A DNA stretch of 64,000 bases from Nostoc sp. MS1 (GTDB lineage: Bacteria > Cyanobacteriota > Cyanobacteriia > Cyanobacteriales > Nostocaceae): NCBI RefSeq assembly GCF_019976755.1, contig NZ_AP023441.1, positions 124,001 to 188,000 of the forward strand. Reading direction: 5' to 3'. Position numbers and translations under genes: made by a program. Below the pieces are notes generated by a model. It did not search any database. It was not told the origin of the DNA and saw only the letters and a program-made list of their open reading frames with translations. Positions 34,406-43,130 of this stretch are shown in pieces. How positions within the stretch are numbered: position 1 is the stretch's first letter; the number at the start of each line of letters is the position of its first letter.

Positions 34406-35494
34406 ATGTACCAATTGAATCAAAATCAGACAGCAAATATACCTGAAAAACATCGCCCACGTTTAGCATTGACACTGGGAGATCCGGCAGGTATAGGGCC
34501 AGAGGTTATTTTGAAAGCTTTGGCTGACTCATCAGTTAGTCAGAAATATGACATAACTGTAATAGGTAATAGTAATCTGCTGTTACAGGTATATAAGCGA
34601 CTAAGTTCGACTAATAATTCAATATCTTTGGCTAATCCTACCTTATTAAAAGTTATTGATGTGCCTGTTGACACAGATGTTGCCGGACAGATTATTGTCG
34701 TGACTGGTAACGCAGCTAGTGGTGCGGCAAGTTTTGCTTATATGGAATATGCGATCGCACAAACTCTAGCTGGTAAATTTGATGGTATTGTTACAGGCCC
34801 CATAGCCAAATCTGCGTGGAAAACCGCAGGGTATAATTACCCAGGACAAACAGAACTGTTAGCCGAAAAGGCTTGTGTTGACCGTTTTGGGATGTTATTT
34901 GTAGCGCGATCGCCCTATACTGGTTGGACGTTAAGAGCGTTACTGGCAACTACTCATATACCTTTACGTGCAGTGGCGGATACACTGACACCACAATTGT
35001 TGACGAACAAATTAGATTTGCTGGTGGAGTGTTTAGAAAAAGATTTTGGTATAGCTAGTGGGAAAATTGCGATCGCTGGTTTAAATCCCCACAGTGGCGA
35101 ACAAGGACAATTGGGAACTGAGGAAATTGATTGGTTAATTCCCTGGTTGGAAGCGGAACGGCAAAAACGCCCTGATTTCCAGCTAGATGGGCCGATTCCC
35201 CCTGATACAATGTGGGTCAAACCTGGTCAAGCTTGGTATGGTAATGCGGCTGTGAAAAATCCTGCTGATGGTTATTTGGCACTGTACCACGACCAAGGTT
35301 TAATTCCCGTCAAGCTGATGGCTTTTGACCGTGCTGTAAATACTACGATTGGTTTACCATTTGTCCGCACCTCCCCCGACCACGGCACAGCTTTTGATAT
35401 TACGGGTAAAGGTGTTGCTGATGCGACTAGTATGAAGGAGGCGATCGTTTTAGCGGCTGAGTTGGTAAGTCAACGGTTGGCGGTTAAACAATAA
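34406..35494 (+). CDS. pdxA: 4-hydroxythreonine-4-phosphate dehydrogenase
   Basis: PdxA is a pyridoxal phosphate biosynthesis enzyme. 362 residues with the start RPRLALTLGDPAGIGPEVIL, the metal-ligand histidines in LATTHIPLRAV, IAGLNPHSGEQG and ALYHDQGLIPVKL, and VNTTIGLPFVRTSPDHGTAFDI. Full length, with about 15 extra N-terminal residues before the family start. Probably monocistronic; a cupin gene follows 54 bp later on the same strand. Confidence 0.95.
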   Translation: MYQLNQNQTANIPEKHRPRLALTLGDPAGIGPEVILKALADSSVSQKYDITVIGNSNLLLQVYKRLSSTNNSISLANPTLLKVIDVPVDTDVAGQIIVVTGNAASGAASFAYMEYAIAQTLAGKFDGIVTGPIAKSAWKTAGYNYPGQTELLAEKACVDRFGMLFVARSPYTGWTLRALLATTHIPLRAVADTLTPQLLTNKLDLLVECLEKDFGIASGKIAIAGLNPHSGEQGQLGTEEIDWLIPWLEAERQKRPDFQLDGPIPPDTMWVKPGQAWYGNAAVKNPADGYLALYHDQGLIPVKLMAFDRAVNTTIGLPFVRTSPDHGTAFDITGKGVADATSMKEAIVLAAELVSQRLAVKQ

Positions 35495-35548
35495 GACGAC
35501 TTACTGGGATTTAGAGAAAAATTAGCCAGAAAAAATCATGAGGTTTCT

Positions 35549-36028
35549 ATGTCAGAAGGAGCAAAATTAATTGCCATCAACGCATCTGATGCACCGACAA
35601 GAACTAAGCTCTCAAACTATCCTGAACCGTTTGCATCGCGTATGGTGGGCAGAGAGAAACACCCACTTGGAGACCTGTTTGGCATCATCAACTTTGGTGT
35701 AAACCTAACACGCCTAGCTCCCCAGGCAATTTCAGCCCTTCGTCACGCTCACAGCAAGCAAGACGAGTTCGTGTACATCTTGGAGGGGCATCCAACGCTA
35801 CGTACCGACGAAGGTTGTACACAACTCTCCCCTGGTATGTGTGCCGGCTTCAAGGCTGGTACTGGTAACGCCCACCACCTGATCAACGAAACAACAGAAG
35901 ATGTTGTTTATCTCGAAATCGGCGACAGAACACCAGGAGACGAAGGTAGCTATCCCGATGACGACCTTATGGCCTATTTAGAGAATGGCTTGTGGAAATT
36001 TGCGCACAAAGACGGCACAGCGTACTAA
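35549..36028 (+). CDS. Cupin-domain protein
   Basis: 159 residues of the cupin_2 fold: LRHAHSKQDEFVYILEGHPT holds the metal-binding His-x-His, Glu pattern, followed by GMCAGFKAGTGNAHHLINET with the second-motif His. The end (YPDDDLMAYLENGLWKFAHK) is typical of cyanobacterial and proteobacterial cupins often labelled transcriptional-regulator-like. Metal-dependent sugar or small-molecule chemistry is likely, but the substrate is unknown. It may be co-transcribed with pdxA. Confidence 0.8.
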   Translation: MSEGAKLIAINASDAPTRTKLSNYPEPFASRMVGREKHPLGDLFGIINFGVNLTRLAPQAISALRHAHSKQDEFVYILEGHPTLRTDEGCTQLSPGMCAGFKAGTGNAHHLINETTEDVVYLEIGDRTPGDEGSYPDDDLMAYLENGLWKFAHKDGTAY

Positions 36029-36157
36029 TTTTGTTGGCTATAGGACAGTACGCTTTGGTAATTATTAAGTAGTGGTATGGCAAGGCTAAAATGTGCCATT
36101 AATTAACTACAAAGGCACAGACATACAGAGATAAAAGAAGGATTTTATTGTACTAAT

Positions 36158-36675
36158 TTAGTCTTGCCACACCATTAGGGTGGTTACGGCTGTGTAGTAA
36201 TTTGGTCGTTTGAGACAATCAGCCTCGCCGTTACTACTCATTATTTTAAATTTATGTGATTTGCGATCCCATCTGAAAGACACCGTTTCCTGATTCGCCT
36301 CATCTATCTCTTCACCGCAATTAATCAGGTCTTGATTACTCTCTTCTAACTCCCGCATATAATGCCTGAGTATACCCCCTACAGCGATTGCTCTGGTTTT
36401 ATGCAATTGGCGGGTCAACTCTAAAAACCATTCCCTATCAGCTATTAAGTCCGACTCCTTTACCTGATACTTGAGAATTTCCGGGATCAGTCTTGTGGGG
36501 TCATGTTGTTTTGCGATCGCGCTAATATGAACAACAGGCTGGTAATCAACTCGTAAGCACTGCTGCCATAATCCAGTCCATTTGGCTTGAGGCTACTTAC
36601 TTTCAATTCAGTTAATCGTTTAAATGCACTTAATTTATTGTCTGCGTAAGGGATTATACCAAAGTCAGCGCCCAA
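36158..36675 (-). pseudogene. Probable frameshifted remnant of a hypothetical gene
   Basis: Two overlapping minus-strand frames look like one broken gene. The upstream part (about 36675 down to 36560) reads GADFGIIPYADNKLSAFKRL. The downstream part, open from about 36590 to the stop at 36158, continues as RVDYQPVVHISAIAKQHDPT, then PEILKYQVKESDLIADREWF and ends TLMVWQD. The downstream part has no good ATG start. Joining them requires a shift near 36560. I do not recognise the family. It lies between the cupin gene and the GH43 gene. Confidence 0.45.
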
Positions 36676-36696
36676 ATATCCTACTAGCTACTAACT

Positions 36697-37740
36697 TTAC
36701 CTCCTGCCTCCTGCGTGGTTGATGAGCGTAACCGAACTATTACTTTCTGTTATAGTCTGGGGTATCCAAGTAGGGCCTTCGCAACGCGGTCCTTCTGGTG
36801 TCCAGATGAGTTTATCTAAACAGATTTGCCGCTTATCCATGTTATGCGTCCAGGCGTGATAAACAACATACTCAGTTTGACCATCTGGCCCAAGAACAAT
36901 AGAGTTATGTCCTGGCCCTCTGACAAAATTAGGTACAGATTTTAACACTCGTGGCCCAGTTTCGTTGCCTACATCAGAATAAGGCCCCATTACATGGTCA
37001 GCCACGCCATAATCTACACCATAGTTTTCTGTTTCCCAGCGTCCACCACTATAAAAGCAATAGTATTTGCCTTCATGCTTACGTACACAGGGGCCTTCTA
37101 AGGTGTGCCAATCATAGATTTCACCATACATCAAACGATTAGCTAAAAACCTTTGCCAAGGAGATCGCGCCCGTAAAACTACTTTACTTTCACCAGCAAG
37201 TTGTGTCATAGTTTGCAACTTATCTACCACCAACGCCGTCCCTGCGTGAAAACCAGCTTCCGTATCCAGAAAATCACGGGCGTAAAATAGATACCACTGA
37301 CCATCGTCATCACAGAATGGGTGCGGGTCAATGGCGAAGGGACAAGAATCGGTGTCTACAAGTGTGATACCAACATCTTGATAAGGCCCCAAGGGACTAT
37401 CGCTTGTACCTACACGCAATTGATGATTTTTATCCTCATGTCCTACAGAATAGTAGAGGTAAAACAGCCCATCACTATAAGCAACTTCGGGGGCCCAAAA
37501 ATTATCACCAAGGGCTGGGTCTGGTCGTAGCAGTGCATTACCTACAAAATGCCAATTGACAAAATCCAAGGAACGTAAAAGGTGAAACACACGGGATTTG
37601 TGAGCGATATCAATCTCGTCTACAGTTCCTTCCGCCTCAGCCGCACCTGTGCCGATCGCATAATACACGCCCTCATGTTGCCAAACAAAGGGGTCGGCAA
37701 AATAACCGTCGTAAACTGGATTTGTATAGTTCATAGTCAA
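36697..37740 (-). CDS. Glycoside hydrolase family 43-like protein
   Basis: 347 residues with a five-bladed beta-propeller pattern. The N-terminal GYFADPFVWQ supplies the catalytic-base Asp, CPFAIDPHPFCDDDGQWYLF the pKa-modulating Asp, and DWHTLEGPCVRKH the acid Glu. GH43 enzymes are arabinofuranosidases, xylosidases or galactan hydrolases. No signal peptide, so it acts in the cytoplasm on imported or internal glycans. It is the last gene of the sugar cluster on this strand and is separated from the dioxygenase gene by STRR repeats. Substrate specificity cannot be assigned. Confidence 0.85.
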   Translation of the reverse strand: MTMNYTNPVYDGYFADPFVWQHEGVYYAIGTGAAEAEGTVDEIDIAHKSRVFHLLRSLDFVNWHFVGNALLRPDPALGDNFWAPEVAYSDGLFYLYYSVGHEDKNHQLRVGTSDSPLGPYQDVGITLVDTDSCPFAIDPHPFCDDDGQWYLFYARDFLDTEAGFHAGTALVVDKLQTMTQLAGESKVVLRARSPWQRFLANRLMYGEIYDWHTLEGPCVRKHEGKYYCFYSGGRWETENYGVDYGVADHVMGPYSDVGNETGPRVLKSVPNFVRGPGHNSIVLGPDGQTEYVVYHAWTHNMDKRQICLDKLIWTPEGPRCEGPTWIPQTITESNSSVTLINHAGGRR

Positions 37741-37835
37741 TAGTCCATAGTCAATAGTCTATAGTCAACAGTCCATAGTCAACAGTCAAAATTCATCACT
37801 AATGACCAATGACTAATGACTAATAACTAATATTT
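37736..37835. repeat. STRR block between GH43 and PhyH genes
   Basis: AGTCAAT/AGTCCAT/AGTCAAC and then ACTAATG heptamers over 100 bp. It covers the GH43 start region and the end of the dioxygenase gene. Confidence 0.85.
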
Positions 37836-38696
37836 AAAATTGATGTAAGTTTCGGTTTTATTCTTAGGCAGTTCTTCTACTACCTCACACCGTAGCATCT
37901 GCCTAAGTTGTTCTGGGAGACTATCATAATAGTCTCGTGGAACTGTCAAATCTACCTTTGGTGTATGTAGCCAGTGCATGGCGTAACCCATAACTACCAT
38001 TGGTCTTGGCTTGTTTGTGCGGTTGGGAGAACCCCTGTGCAGGGCTAGGGGCGATCGCACGCTTACATCTCCCGGCTGCATATAAAAAGATTCCATCGGG
38101 ATTGCACCAGAGGCTATCTTTTGTAATCCTTCTTCTTTCGATAAAAGATGAGTTCCTCGCGCCATTTGGAACGGGCCATTATCTTCAGTTACTTCCACCA
38201 AGGAAAAGTTTACTGCTAGGGCGTAGAGTGGTGTGACGATACCATCATTAAATAATGGGCGAAAGTCCCGATGGGTTTCTTGATAATCTGAACCCTGGAA
38301 TGGGACATCGACTCCCATCTGCACCATCACATATTCTTGGTAAAATACGCGCTCAAGAATACCCATAATTACCGGGTTGGCAAAAACCAACTGATTAGCA
38401 AACGGGTAAACCCAAGGTAATGTCACATAATAACGAGAAATTTCACGGGGAGCTAACCCACCTGGTTGATTTTTGCGATCGTAAAATAACTTTTCAAAAG
38501 CTTCCAACCACTCATCAATCAATTTTTGCTCAAAAAGATTACGAATCACACAAATTCCGTCTCGATTCAATTCTTGAGCAAATCGATCTAGGTCGGCAGC
38601 CGAATATTTAGCTATACCGCCTATACTCTGAACCATTTGTCTTAACCTCTTTATTAATGGCTTTAGAGCCTGATATAAATTAAGCTCTTGCAGCAA
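37827..38696 (-). CDS. Phytanoyl-CoA dioxygenase family protein
   Basis: 289 residues of the PhyH-type Fe(II)/2-oxoglutarate oxygenases. The facial triad is visible as His and Asp in QETHRDFRPLF and the distal His in SPLALHRGSPNRT, with an Arg nearby for 2-oxoglutarate. The N-terminus has a helical segment (ALKPLIKRLRQMVQSIGG) followed by the GICVIRNLF start of the fold. Substrate unknown; in this setting it may hydroxylate a sugar or aglycone. The preceding gene is a cupin and the following one GH43, all on the same strand. Confidence 0.88.
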   Translation of the reverse strand: MLQELNLYQALKPLIKRLRQMVQSIGGIAKYSAADLDRFAQELNRDGICVIRNLFEQKLIDEWLEAFEKLFYDRKNQPGGLAPREISRYYVTLPWVYPFANQLVFANPVIMGILERVFYQEYVMVQMGVDVPFQGSDYQETHRDFRPLFNDGIVTPLYALAVNFSLVEVTEDNGPFQMARGTHLLSKEEGLQKIASGAIPMESFYMQPGDVSVRSPLALHRGSPNRTNKPRPMVVMGYAMHWLHTPKVDLTVPRDYYDSLPEQLRQMLRCEVVEELPKNKTETYINFKY

Positions 38697-38840
38697 TTTT
38701 TTATAATTTCTAGTCGATAATAGCGTAATTTACTAATATTGAGCCAGTTAATTTTTATGACAATTACTGTCTACAACTCTATTTATTTAAGCAAACTCAT
38801 CTATTAAGAATAAGAAAATTATTTGTTATGTAAACAATAT

Positions 38841-38897
38841 AGTAGGGTCGGCAATACCTACCAATAAAATTAAATGGTGGGCATTGCCCACCCTACT
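38841..38897. repeat. 23-bp imperfect inverted repeat
   Basis: AGTAGGGT-CGGCAAT-ACCTACCA and TGGTGGGCATTGCCCACCCTACT flank a short AT-rich loop. It is a widespread Nostoc-type repeat and overlaps the stop codon of the cupin gene; it may act as its terminator. Confidence 0.7.
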
Positions 38898-39291
38898 GGC
38901 TGTTCTCCACTGTATGCGAACCTACCCCAACACTATCATTTGGTACTGAAGGCCATCTCACTGTGAGAATAGTACAGTCAGTCTGAGCAATCCAACAATG
39001 CGGCACACCTGCACACCACAGCACATAGTCACCCTCACGAGATAAAGTAATCTCCTCATCCTCAAATTGCAGGCAAAATTTGCCATGAATCAAGATAGAA
39101 AGAGTAGCGGCTTGATTATTTACCGCCCACTCAGTTCTACAGTCTCCTGCTTTATGAATACCCCACTTGATTTCTAATGCTGTGGTTGAGCGCGGATCAT
39201 CATCTGGGGTGATAAAGTGTCCCATAAACCAACCCCAGCGACTCGCCCCTTCGCTGGCTGCATTTCCAAAAATAACTTTAGGCTGCAACAT
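38893..39291 (-). CDS. Small cupin-like protein
   Basis: 132 residues of the cupin fold: SILIHGKFCLQFEDEEITLS, then EGDYVLWCAGVPHCWIAQTD with the second-motif His. The first cupin motif is degenerate (AVNNQAATLS), so metal binding is doubtful. The N-terminus has GWFMGHFITPDDDPRST. Possibly a sugar-binding or lyase-like cupin. It sits between galK and the dioxygenase gene in the sugar cluster. The C-terminal residues run into a dispersed repeat. Confidence 0.7.
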   Translation of the reverse strand: MLQPKVIFGNAASEGASRWGWFMGHFITPDDDPRSTTALEIKWGIHKAGDCRTEWAVNNQAATLSILIHGKFCLQFEDEEITLSREGDYVLWCAGVPHCWIAQTDCTILTVRWPSVPNDSVGVGSHTVENSQ

Positions 39292-39340
39292 AGCAATTCA
39301 AAATTCAAAATTCAAAATGAAGAATTTAGCCTTCATACCC

Positions 39341-40411
39341 CTACTTAGTATCAAAGTCGGGGACTAAAATTCGCCCTGTGTAACCTGCGTGATTGTATTG
39401 TTCTAGGGCTTGAGTTGCGGCTGATTCTTTACCTAACGCCACCAACGCTACACAAGCACCGCCAAAACCTGCGCCAGTTAGCCTTGCACCAAATACACCC
39501 GGAGTATTTTGTAGAATTTCTACCAATTTATCTAAGGGTGGTACAGAGACTTCATAATCATCCCGCAAACTAGCGTGAGATGCGTTCATCAATTCACCAA
39601 AACGCTCAGGTGTGACTCCTTGCACAACTTCCAAAACACGGTTATCCTCTGTTACCACATGACGAGCGCGACGGTTTAACGGCTCTGGCAATGTTTCTGT
39701 TACTTTAGCATCAGTAATATCTCGTAGTGCCTTAACTCCTAATAATTTCGCCGCTTCCTCACACTCCGCACGACGCTGGTTATACCCACTAGTTGCTAAG
39801 GTGCGGGGTACGCCGCTATCTATAATGACAATTGTTGTGCCTTCAGGGAAAGGAAGTATACGACGTTCTAGTGTGCGAGTATCCAAGAACAAAATATGTT
39901 GAGTATCAGCAAGGCTAGAAGCCATTTGATCCATGATGCCGCATTGCACACCAGCATAATGAATTTCCGCTTGCTGGGAAAGTTGGGCAATTTCTACGTC
40001 ATTAATTGGCAAATCCAAAAGTTGACGAATTGCCCGGAGTGTGGCGACTTCCAAAGCTGCACTGCTAGATAAACCAGAACCCATAGGCACAGATGATTGA
40101 ACATACACATTCAGCGAAGGAACGGTATATCCTGCTTTTTTTAACACCTCAATACAGCCAAAAATATAACTGCCAAATCCAGAGGGCGTATGATGAATAT
40201 CTAAAACACTTACACGCTCTTGCAGATTTTCGGAATAGAACTGATGTTGCCCATCCTCGCTAAAACCTAGCTGTACAGTTGTTTGTTGAGGAATGGCTGT
40301 TGGTAGAACAAAACCATCGTTGTAGTCCGTATGTTCACCAAGTAAGTTCACCCTTCCTGATGCACTAGCTTGAGTTTCGGGTGGTTTGTGAAAGATTTGT
40401 TGAAAAGTCAT
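39341..40411 (-). CDS. galK: Galactokinase
   Basis: GalK phosphorylates galactose at C1 in the Leloir pathway. 356 residues with the galactokinase signature GRVNLLGEHTDYNDGFVLPT, the GHMP ATP loop VPMGSGLSSSAALEVA, the catalytic Asp in CGIMDQMASSL, and the C-terminal GARLTGAGFGGACVAL. Full length. Located 30 bp after the M24-fold gene, likely one transcript. galT and a beta-galactosidase lie upstream beyond a restriction-modification insertion. Confidence 0.96.
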   Translation of the reverse strand: MTFQQIFHKPPETQASASGRVNLLGEHTDYNDGFVLPTAIPQQTTVQLGFSEDGQHQFYSENLQERVSVLDIHHTPSGFGSYIFGCIEVLKKAGYTVPSLNVYVQSSVPMGSGLSSSAALEVATLRAIRQLLDLPINDVEIAQLSQQAEIHYAGVQCGIMDQMASSLADTQHILFLDTRTLERRILPFPEGTTIVIIDSGVPRTLATSGYNQRRAECEEAAKLLGVKALRDITDAKVTETLPEPLNRRARHVVTEDNRVLEVVQGVTPERFGELMNASHASLRDDYEVSVPPLDKLVEILQNTPGVFGARLTGAGFGGACVALVALGKESAATQALEQYNHAGYTGRILVPDFDTK

Positions 40412-40441
40412 ATGTGCAGACTGTTGACTGTTGACTAATAA

Positions 40442-41527
40442 CTATTTCTCTAACGGTACAGCGCGTAATCTTCCCTCTACTTCAACGCTGGGGAAGTTTG
40501 CATCATAAGTGAGATTTTCTAACTTGCCATCTTTGAGAATGACGAAAGTATCTTCAATCTTTGCCCCTGTTACGCTGGGATTCCAGGCGATCGCCATATT
40601 TTCGGTTAAACTATCCGTAGTGCTGGGATGAGCTACAACTTCTCTAGCTAAATATCCTGTAGTTCCTCCCTGGTGATGTTCGCGGATAGCATTAGGAAAT
40701 CCATGTTGTTCATAAGCTTGAGCTAGAGCATAATAAACTGCATCAAGTGTCATTCCTGGTTGAGATGCAGATAAGGCTTTGGCTTCTATTTCGCGCACAT
40801 GACGGTGTAATTCAGCTTCCTCTTTTGTCAAGTTACCAAAACACACGAATCTGGTGAGGTTAGCAAACAATCCATAGCCTCTAGCGCAGAATACCAGCAT
40901 TGCTTGCCGTCCCAACTTTTCCCCTGTGGCTGTAGCATGACGATATAAAGGTAAACGCCTCTCCCCCGCCACTAATGTTAAAGCTGGATGTATACCTCTC
41001 GCCCACAAAGCTTCTGCACCAGCACCCGCTAACTGATACTCTGTCCAGTCTGGTTGTGCGGCTTGTAGCACTTCTGTCATGGCGGCGCTGGCTTGTTGCC
41101 CAACTTGACGATATCTGTCTAACTCTGTGGGCAACAACACCCGCTTATATGCTTGTAGGGATTGTGGTATGGATTGCTCTTGCGGGGTGGGGCGATCGCT
41201 GATTACAATTTCCCCATCAGTAGCCTCACGCACAAACGCCTCCCGCACCACAGGATCAGCCCAAGGATTGATGTGTAACTTAAAATCAGGTGGTAATTCC
41301 TCATCCTTGAGACGCTGCGCTTCAATTTCATCCGTCAATATCCACGCATCTTGTCCAGTTACTAACACCTCTGCTACCCCAGTTTCCGCCGTCAGTAGTA
41401 CAGCGCTAGAACCGCCACCAGTAACCCAAGCAAACCAGTCTATACCTCGTAGACGCACACCCCCAGCTTCAGCTATCGAGAGAGTCTGCCTGATAAACCC
41501 TAATTTCTTCGAGACTTCTTCGCTCAT
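40442..41527 (-). CDS. M24 (pita-bread) fold protein lacking metal ligands
   Basis: About 361 residues from ATG 41527 (MSEEVSKKLGFIRQTLSIAE). It has the creatinase-like N-domain and the pita-bread C-domain of aminopeptidase P. The usual ligands are mostly gone: VFCARGYGLFANLTRFVCFG shows Cys and Asn where Asp and Asp belong, and NMAIAWNPSVTG shows Asn for Glu. HHQGGTTGYLAREV and KIEDTFVI keep one His and one Glu. So metallopeptidase activity is unlikely; it could act like creatinase or as a binding protein. Located upstream of galK in the same orientation. Confidence 0.8.
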   Translation of the reverse strand: MSEEVSKKLGFIRQTLSIAEAGGVRLRGIDWFAWVTGGGSSAVLLTAETGVAEVLVTGQDAWILTDEIEAQRLKDEELPPDFKLHINPWADPVVREAFVREATDGEIVISDRPTPQEQSIPQSLQAYKRVLLPTELDRYRQVGQQASAAMTEVLQAAQPDWTEYQLAGAGAEALWARGIHPALTLVAGERRLPLYRHATATGEKLGRQAMLVFCARGYGLFANLTRFVCFGNLTKEEAELHRHVREIEAKALSASQPGMTLDAVYYALAQAYEQHGFPNAIREHHQGGTTGYLAREVVAHPSTTDSLTENMAIAWNPSVTGAKIEDTFVILKDGKLENLTYDANFPSVEVEGRLRAVPLEK

Positions 41528-41622
41528 AGGAAAAACACAGATTAGGTACAAATCATTATCAAGTTCATCTACCCTTGTCTGCGTCTGTCTGAGGTTTTGA
41601 ACTCAACTTTATAGAACTACTT

Positions 41623-41859
41623 TTACTCTCTTTTCTCCGTGTCTCTGTGTCTCTGTGGTTTTATACTGAGACAATTCTTAGACAAAGTAACAATTGATTC
41701 TATATTTCTGCCTCGATAAGCATGGCGTTGTTGGTCAATCTCTGCAAATATTTCTGTTAAATCATCTTGATTTTTCCACGCACCATATAATTTACTTAAT
41801 TTAGCTAATCTCTCTTCTGCCGTTAGATTTAGTTTTGGTTTTTCTACTGCCTGTTCCAT
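41623..41859 (-). CDS. Orphan antitoxin-like small protein
   Basis: 78 residues starting MEQAVEKPKLNLTAEERLAKL, a pattern shared by VapB-like or hypothetical antitoxins of filamentous cyanobacteria (AEERLAKLSKLYGAWKNQDD, then EIDQQRHAYRGRN). No PIN-domain toxin gene lies downstream. The last 20 or so residues (SIKPQRHRDTEKRE) come from a dispersed CTCTGTGTCTCTGTGG repeat, so the usual C-terminus and any toxin partner seem lost. Probably a decayed toxin-antitoxin locus at the edge of the restriction-modification insertion. Confidence 0.5.
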   Translation of the reverse strand: MEQAVEKPKLNLTAEERLAKLSKLYGAWKNQDDLTEIFAEIDQQRHAYRGRNIESIVTLSKNCLSIKPQRHRDTEKRE

Positions 41860-41999
41860 AACTTCTAAGTTTATTATGATTTCTGTTTCGCTTTTTAGTA
41901 GATAATACAGATTTATTATGTAACTGTCATATTAGGCTAATTAGCAGTATACTAACACAAATAAATAACTAGCTAACCCATTTCTAATTTTGAAAACCT

Positions 42000-43097
42000 G
42001 TGTTATTAGGGAATACGCCAAATCAGCAGCCTGGATTATTTGGATTAATACACTCAAACCGAGATTTTACCCAAAAAGAAGCTTGGGGAAAAAATTGTTT
42101 TAATTCTTCATTCCCTGCTGCTCTCTGCTCTTATTTATATAGTATAAATTTAGAAAATATTTACATGAAGCTTAACTCCAACCTCAAAGTTGAGCATTCA
42201 AGCATTAGTACAGAAAAATTCTACGGAATTAATCCAAACTCCGATAATCTTTTTTATGCGTTTGAAACGCAGTTTACACCATATCAACAATATTTAATTG
42301 GTAATCTTCCAGGTGTTGACCTAGTTACCCAGGCAAGAGATTCAGGTTCTTGCTTACAGCCAATTGAGATTAAATTAACAGCTTTACCGGATAATACAAC
42401 TTGTGAATTTGCCGAAGATTATTACGGTTGTGAAATTGTAGTTAGACCAGACACTATAGTTTATTTAGCTTGTAGTATAGTAGAAAACTTTAGGCTCAAC
42501 CCGTCTATTATTGAAAGTGTGATTACAGGAAATCTTGCAAATATCACTGACTGGACAGAAGCGATTTCTGTCATACCTTACATCCCAGATATGATTGACT
42601 GTCTAGATGCGATCGCACTTTCGCTTCTAGATGCACAAAAACCTTTTTTAATGCAGCCTATATGGAAAACAGAGGGGAAATCACCAAAGTTGGCAGATAA
42701 CTGTTTAGATGTTTTTGTTTGGAGTGACCTAGCTTTTACTAGATTATTTATAGATTTAGCAAAGATAGAAATCAATACATACGGAAGAATCAGAAATATT
42801 GCTAGGCATACTCGAACAATTATTTGGCTGTTTAAAATGCTATCTGACTTTAGTATTAATGGTTCTTTTAATCATGGAAGAATCATAGACAGCCTTTCTT
42901 ATAATACGAAAAATGATAAAGCATTTGCTGTAAGTGGTAGAGTTACCCATGCTTACATGACATCGGCAGCTTTGAAACAACCTAGAATTAAAAAACAAGA
43001 AATCAAAAGAATTATCTTAAATGGTGGTCAAAATCTATTGAGTCCAGAAAGAAGATTTGATGCTATAATATTCAACTCACCAGATATATTCGATTAG
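42000..43097 (+). CDS. Type II restriction endonuclease, HindVP-like
   Basis: 365 residues from GTG 42000 (an in-frame stop lies just upstream). It begins LFGLIHSNRDFTQKEAWGKN and contains NLPGVDLVTQ, then LQPIEIKLTALPDNTTCEF and YYGCEIVVRPDTIVYLACSI. The Asp-...-Glu-x-Lys in VDLVTQ...IEIKLTALP is a PD-(D/E)XK active site. The pattern fits the HindVP family, whose members cut GRCGYC. That specificity is recalled from family knowledge and is not certain. It is paired with a C5 methyltransferase gene 33 bp downstream. AT-rich codon use relative to neighbours fits recent acquisition. Confidence 0.72.
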   Translation: MLLGNTPNQQPGLFGLIHSNRDFTQKEAWGKNCFNSSFPAALCSYLYSINLENIYMKLNSNLKVEHSSISTEKFYGINPNSDNLFYAFETQFTPYQQYLIGNLPGVDLVTQARDSGSCLQPIEIKLTALPDNTTCEFAEDYYGCEIVVRPDTIVYLACSIVENFRLNPSIIESVITGNLANITDWTEAISVIPYIPDMIDCLDAIALSLLDAQKPFLMQPIWKTEGKSPKLADNCLDVFVWSDLAFTRLFIDLAKIEINTYGRIRNIARHTRTIIWLFKMLSDFSINGSFNHGRIIDSLSYNTKNDKAFAVSGRVTHAYMTSAALKQPRIKKQEIKRIILNGGQNLLSPERRFDAIIFNSPDIFD

Positions 43098-43130
43098 TTA
43101 ATTGTTAACGCTCAAGTTAGTAGAGCAGAA

